Assembly (NCBI RefSeq): GCF_041260155.1
Contig: NC_091928.1
Span: forward strand, 46,850,137 to 46,914,136
DNA length: 64,000 nucleotides
Direction of reading: 5' to 3'
From: Ptychodera flava
Lineage: Eukaryota > Hemichordata > Enteropneusta > Ptychoderidae
Shown: piece by piece, positions 59,102-64,000 of the stretch
How positions within the stretch are numbered: the first letter of the stretch is position 1
How the letters are laid out: each line of letters begins with the position of its first letter
The notes under the pieces: model-generated
The model's database searches: none
The model's input: only the letters and a program-made list of their open reading frames with translations
What the model was told of the DNA's origin: nothing
Translations under genes and position numbers: made by a program

Positions 59102-62100
59102 TCAGCGTTGAAAGTCTGAGAACTCGATCTTCTTGGCTGGTTTATCTGGAACCAAAACATAGATGGCGCCGTTCTCCTTGTCACATTCTCTGATTAGGTT
59201 GATAACCGTGTCGATGATCTTTGTCATCCTTTGTAAAGCAAGCAAGAGTAAATAACTTAGTGAAGAGTACGATATAGTATTCTGTCATTTTGAAAGCACT
59301 ACATGTCTTGGGGACAGATTTTCGTGATCAAAAATGCTCACAATGTGTTCGTTGTAGTTTTTATGAGCACATATATTTAATTTTCTAACGACGAAGTTAT
59401 ATAAACCAGTTTGCTTTTGGAACATCCAGACTGTATTAGCTTTTACCGGCTATTAATTTTAATGCTTCCTTGGTGAATTAATACACCGATGGCGGCCATT
59501 TTCAGCTTAAAATATCGGTAAATATTTTGGTTAATTTGTTTTTCTGATATCAAACATTGCACTCCGAATTTGAAATTTGGCATTTCAATATAATGTTGTG
59601 AGGAGAACTGGAGACTCTGCAAAAAAACAGAAATAATGGAAAATAAATGTATCAAAACTAACAGATAACGCGGCTTTAGGGTAAATGTTGTTACATTATC
59701 ACTGGAAATAATTACCCACGCAACTACGTACGCTGTTTTCAACTCTCAGGCCTAGAAATAGCTAATAATAAAAATGTACGTACGGTATAAACTCCAGTGA
59801 GGCTTTCAGGGCGTTCGACTGTTCCACATATCGACACATCATTTTCTGTTGAAGCGGTGTGTCAACCGACTCCGGACAAATTGCCATGACACGCACTTTG
59901 TTCTGCAGAAATCTAGGCTCGCTCTAGAGAAAAAATTGTTAAGACTTCTACTTAGAGGGCGTCAATAAAGCTTGACTTAATACTGCCTTCTATAGAAGAT
60001 TAGTTAAAATATGAAAAGACATTTTGTAAACATTAAATAATTAGAGCTCAATAATTAAAGACAACCTGCGCTTTCATTCGTCGATATCATGAAACGTTTT
60101 TTAAAAAATAAAAATTGTAAATACATTAACATTGAATGCGAAATGGCAATACGTCCTTGTCTCAGAATTCCGATTCTGGCCGTCTTTACAAAGTTTTTTA
60201 ATAAAACGTACGCTCCTTCGAACAAATGTATCCATCGAGAAATGAAGATGAGGAATTCAATTTGCAAGTGTTTCCGATAAACGCATAAATATAATTTGAA
60301 AACACGATTACATAAAATGGCTCGTTACCGCTACAGTCCTCGAAAAGTGTATAATGCTGGCTTTCGCTGTTGAGTAGACAGGTATGATTGGATGGGCACT
60401 CAATCCTATCAAAAGAGAACGTAAGGATACAATAACAAACTCTAGAGATCGATGGATAATTTTATTTCTTTACTGTAGGCCATGTTTCCTGTCAGAGTGA
60501 TATACATATGATTACAAATTATGATACCTACAGACATAAGAAAGGGTTGTATGTGGTTATTCAAAGTTCCTCAAACCTTTGCAAATCTTGCATTGATAAA
60601 TGAATGCCTGTACGCCTCTAAGACACTATGAATCTACAGTAATTGTAGGTACGGTATATGTACTGTATATGTACGTACTGTATATGTACGTACAGTATAT
60701 GTAAATACAGTATGTATGTATGTATGTATGTATGTATGTATGTATGTATGTATGTATGTATGTATGTATGTATGTATGTATGTATGTATGTATGTATGTA
60801 TGTATGTATGTATGTATGTATGTATGGACGGATGGATGTATGTTTGTCTATCTGTCGTCTGTCTGCCCCTCTCTTTGTCTCGGTTTGTGTGTGTCTGTCT
60901 ATCTGTCTGTATATTTGTCACCTAAACATGGAGTATACAGGAATCTTCCAAGTTCCTACTACAGCGCTTACAGGCAAGCCTTGTCACTTCGATGCCTGGT
61001 ATGCATGTTTTTTTACACACACTGAACGTTTTCATATCACTAACAGGAAGGAACCCAATGACGGGATTGTTTGTAATAGTGTGCCTGACTTTAATTTGGA
61101 TGTGTGAGTCAATAGCCATCTGGTCGTAAAGACATTAATTTGCACCCCAGACTGGTGATAGTAATCTGTCTCAAGGCTTACATGTTAGATATATTTCGGT
61201 GTCGGTTTTCTGTTGTTTATTTTGTACAAACAAGCCAGTCATTAGGTTTCTTCCTCTTAATTATATGAAAACGGTTTAGTGTGTGTAAAAACACATGCAT
61301 ACCAGGCATCGAAGTGGCAAGGCTTGCCTGTAAGCGTTCGTACTGTCATAGAAACATGCAAAAGAGAGCATTATTACCTGCAATTGAGGATGTATTTACA
61401 ACAACTCCTCCAGTGCCGCCAGTATTAGCTCCCATAAAATCCAACGCCAAAGTTGTACCCATAATGACTCCTTTCTATGAGAGCAGAGATACAATATATG
61501 ACAATGAATCACATTGCTGATAGGTGTCCCGTCTCAAAAAACTAGCTAAGTTGCAACATTGGATATGTTTACCATTTCTGTTGTCATTTACATGTAAAAC
61601 ATTGGCCCTTGATATTCAAATGAACATTTAGAAATGGCTGTTGGTCAACTTTCCAACTTCGTCTCCATTAAAAATGTTAATGTCGACAAGGGTATTTTAT
61701 TCCTGACGAGAATTAATAGTATTTGCATACTGTACACGGTGCGTTGTTCTTGCAAGACTAATGGTTTGCATTTCAACTCGTCTTTACGGAGAAGATAAAA
61801 CTGTACCAGTTTTCTGGAGGTTTCAACTATTGTACATTTATTTATTGTCTGTGCACCACTTTTAAGTTCATAAAAATCGATTGCATACTAGTTGGTTTGA
61901 TGAGGTGATAGGCAATCATGGAGTTAGGTGGTATTTATCGAAAATTGTCAACTGCATCCTCTTAAAATAGAACGCGCCTAGGGGACACATGTTTTGACTC
62001 CGAATTTGTATCCAATACTTTTCGGGTCTACCTCTTTTGGAGCTCCATTTTAAAGCCCCTAAAATTAGAAAAAGTATTTCACCGTCTTAGCCTTTTGCAA

Positions 62101-63621
62101 ATCGAAATATTTTTTTACCCAAAGAGTTAATACATGGTTGACGGCTATTGCGAATATCAAATATCTGTAAATGTTGGATTTGTTCCTCTTGTTCTAAACT
62201 TTGCTCAGTGACCCCTGATTTTTATTCTTGATTTGGTGAGAGAATAGTTTGAAAATGAAGAAGTCTAAACGAAAAAGTTTAAAACTTACGCTTTCTAGGC
62301 TCATACTAGTTTAATATGTCGTGGCTGATAAAAATTTTCAAGGCTTGGTGATATGATTGCTTGATATGTGTAGTTTCAAATTGGACGGAATGACATGCGT
62401 AGTTTATATCAGGGTAAAAAACAATCGAAACCTGTTCCTTCACTGAATCCATGAGGAGTCTGTCACGACTGCGACACAAGATTCGCATTGCCGGTTTCTA
62501 ACAAGCTACTATCAATAACTGAACAGTGTAATGATTCTAAACGTTGTAGGATGTGGAGGAGCCTTACTTATAAAAGTAAGATAATTCATTCCGCTTTGGA
62601 TTTATAGGGAATGTCATATAACTTCAGGTTGGTAATAGATCGGCATCGGGCAGGCACTTCCGTCGCTATTGCTTTAATTTTGGTCATATTTCTCATATAG
62701 GTCAGAGAGAGTGAGAGAGAGGCAGACAGACAGACAGACAGACAGACATACAGACAGACAGACAGAGAATCCCTTACCACATTAATATCTAAGGTACTTT
62801 CCCAGTTCAACTCATCCATAATACCAGCATTATTGCATAAAATGTCCACGTGACCAAAGTTCGCCTTTGTCGTCTCGAATGCATCTATAAAAAGAACATT
62901 AATAATTCTTTTATCAAATTTATATTTTCAGATTTTCGGTGTGCAAACTTATCTATTGTACAGCGACTAGCGAAACCAATCTAGCTACAAGTGTACCTAG
63001 AAAGTCAGATTGACACAATCTAAGTGACCAAAGGTCAGGACACTGTGACATTTGTTGTCATGAGTATCTGACTTGTGAGGCTATAAATGATAGGTTTACT
63101 GTGCCTTCTACACATATGCTGTCTGATGATCCGTCAGATCCGCCCCTCATTCGGGAGTCATGACACGTTCTTCTTCTGTCTATCTGAGTTGAGAGCCGTG
63201 CTTACTTTTGAAGTCCGTTTTTGAAGTAACGTCACAGTGCACGTAGATAGCTTTGTCCTCGCCGTAACTGCCTTTCAATCTATCGCAGACGTCTTTGCCG
63301 CTACCGTCGTCTATGTCCAACACAGAGACACCCTGACATGTGTGAGGAATTAAAGATAAGTATGGAAGATTGCACAATTAACCCAGATCAAGAGGCCCTG
63401 TGTGTAAGAAATGTAACAACACCGTTCGTCTACTATACGCAAGATAGGTCAAGAAGTTTAACTATGCTCACATACGCTGTGGGGGTCACCAGATAAATTC
63501 TTCGCGTTTTTGTAAGAATTATACACACCTTCGCTCCCTCCTTCAGGAACGCTTCCACAAGGGCCGCACCAATACCGCTAGCGGCACCAGTTACCATGGC
63601 AACTTTGTCCTGTATATCCAT
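59102..63621 (-). CDS. Short-chain dehydrogenase/reductase, HPGD-like (copy B)
   Basis: Seven exons on the minus strand: 63621-63529, 63332-63206, 62884-62778, 61474-61378, 60405-60329, 59923-59784, 59228-59102. Every exon has the same length and phase as in copy A (768 nt, 255 residues). TGxxxGIG, VLDIDDG, VDILCNNAGI, VVVNTSSIAG (catalytic Ser) and VYSTAKASIIHFSRT (catalytic YxxxK) are intact, so it should be an active NAD-type oxidoreductase. By my count about 37 residues differ from copy A, none in exon 1 and progressively more toward the C-terminus (VRVMAICPESVDTPLQQKMM against VRVVAICPDLVDTPIHQKMT). Changes in exons 5 and 6 lie near the substrate pocket, so substrate preference may have shifted. 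Confidence 0.92.
60710..60830. repeat. TATG microsatellite in SDR copy B intron
   Basis: Long GTATGTATG run, preceded by GTACGTACTGTATATGT words. Matches a shorter run in copy A (53195-53265). The Met-Tyr-Val-Cys frames over it are artefacts. Confidence 0.95.
61970..62314 (+). mobile_element. TTAA-type MITE copy in SDR copy B intron
   Basis: Duplicate of 53925-54262: TAGAACGCGCCTAGGGGACA, CTCAGTGACCCCTGATTTTT, TAGGCTCATACTAGTTTAAT. Confidence 0.7.
62703..62766. repeat. AG/ACAG microsatellite next to SDR copy B exon 3
   Basis: Short counterpart of 54682-54810, ending about 12 bp from the copy B exon 3 donor. The length difference shows expansion or contraction since duplication. Confidence 0.9.
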
Positions 63622-64000
63622 GATTATTTCAGAATTTTCGACAGACCTCCTGGAGTAACAGACTTGGTCGTGTGCGTGTGCTCTGCATATGAAAGCGCCT
63701 GTCAGTCAGGGGGTGCCACAACCAGCGCAACTTATTTTTTACGGAATACAGCGAGATATTTAGAACTTTGGAGTTCTGTAGCCAATACATGTGGCGTTTT
63801 ATTTACATTTTTTTACTTCCGTTCTCTTCGTACATGTAACACATAGGTTCGTGTTATATTCCCAAAGTCAAGTCTAAAGGCAGAGAATTCAACTCGGCAA
63901 TGCAGGTCCTCTCCCGGTAACAACTAGGAATTTCCCCTCACCAAACAAGGAAAACCCCGATACCAACTAAATCGTACACCCTGTCTGCCACCGAAGCTAA
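63622..64000. promoter_or_regulatory. Upstream region of SDR copy B
   Basis: Near-copy of 55666-56050, running to the window end. The shared block marks the upstream limit of the duplicated unit as at or beyond this window's edge. Confidence 0.5.

Noticed and set aside
60634-61107. A 149-codon frame over the TATG run
   Set aside because: Mostly microsatellite translation; the non-repetitive end has no domain and lies in an intron of SDR copy B on the other strand.

Overview
This is nuclear DNA from an animal. The genes have many short introns with GT-AG borders. They encode metazoan extracellular modules (cadherin-like, EGF, Ig, HYR) on a receptor tyrosine kinase, and the spacers hold LINE, Penelope-like and TIR-element debris plus long TATG, AT and AG microsatellites. 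An invertebrate deuterostome (lancelet, acorn worm or echinoderm type) fits the domain repertoire, but the sequence alone does not settle the species. I see no rRNA, tRNA or CRISPR.

Layout. 1-3706: 3' two thirds of a decayed CR1/L2-type LINE. 3745-4060: a short BEL/Pao fossil. 4079-6551: first copy of an unidentified 2.5-kb repeat. 6944-29056 (+): a receptor tyrosine kinase gene rebuilt here as 20 in-frame exons (867 residues), with a cadherin-like N-terminus, EGF, Ig, EGF, HYR, one membrane helix and a kinase; its first exon(s) lie upstream of 6944 or outside the window. Its introns carry a 3.6-kb foldback element, several MITEs and a Penelope-like relic. 30545-31660: a hAT-type MITE and a minisatellite that switches orientation. 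32442-35248 (-): a complete three-exon histamine N-methyltransferase-like gene (286 residues). 36491-39213: a Penelope fragment between inverted arms, then a second foldback element. 40056-42545: second copy of the 2.5-kb repeat. 43132-43226 (-): orphan first exon of an SDR gene. 44330-45340 (-): Penelope-like element with GIY-YIG domain, set in an AT microsatellite. 46522-47817: TTAA-flanked TIR element. 47822-51160: unassigned. 51588-55665 and 59102-63621 (both -): two intact seven-exon SDR genes of the 15-hydroxyprostaglandin dehydrogenase type (255 residues each), a tandem duplication of about 8 kb.

The genes do not look like a pathway cluster. The clearest points of interest are the receptor's domain order, two foldback elements whose arms are tandem repeats, hammerhead-like cores by the Penelope fragments, and an SDR duplication that is identical at exon 1 and diverges toward the 3' end. 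All exon borders were placed by eye from splice consensus and reading-frame agreement.
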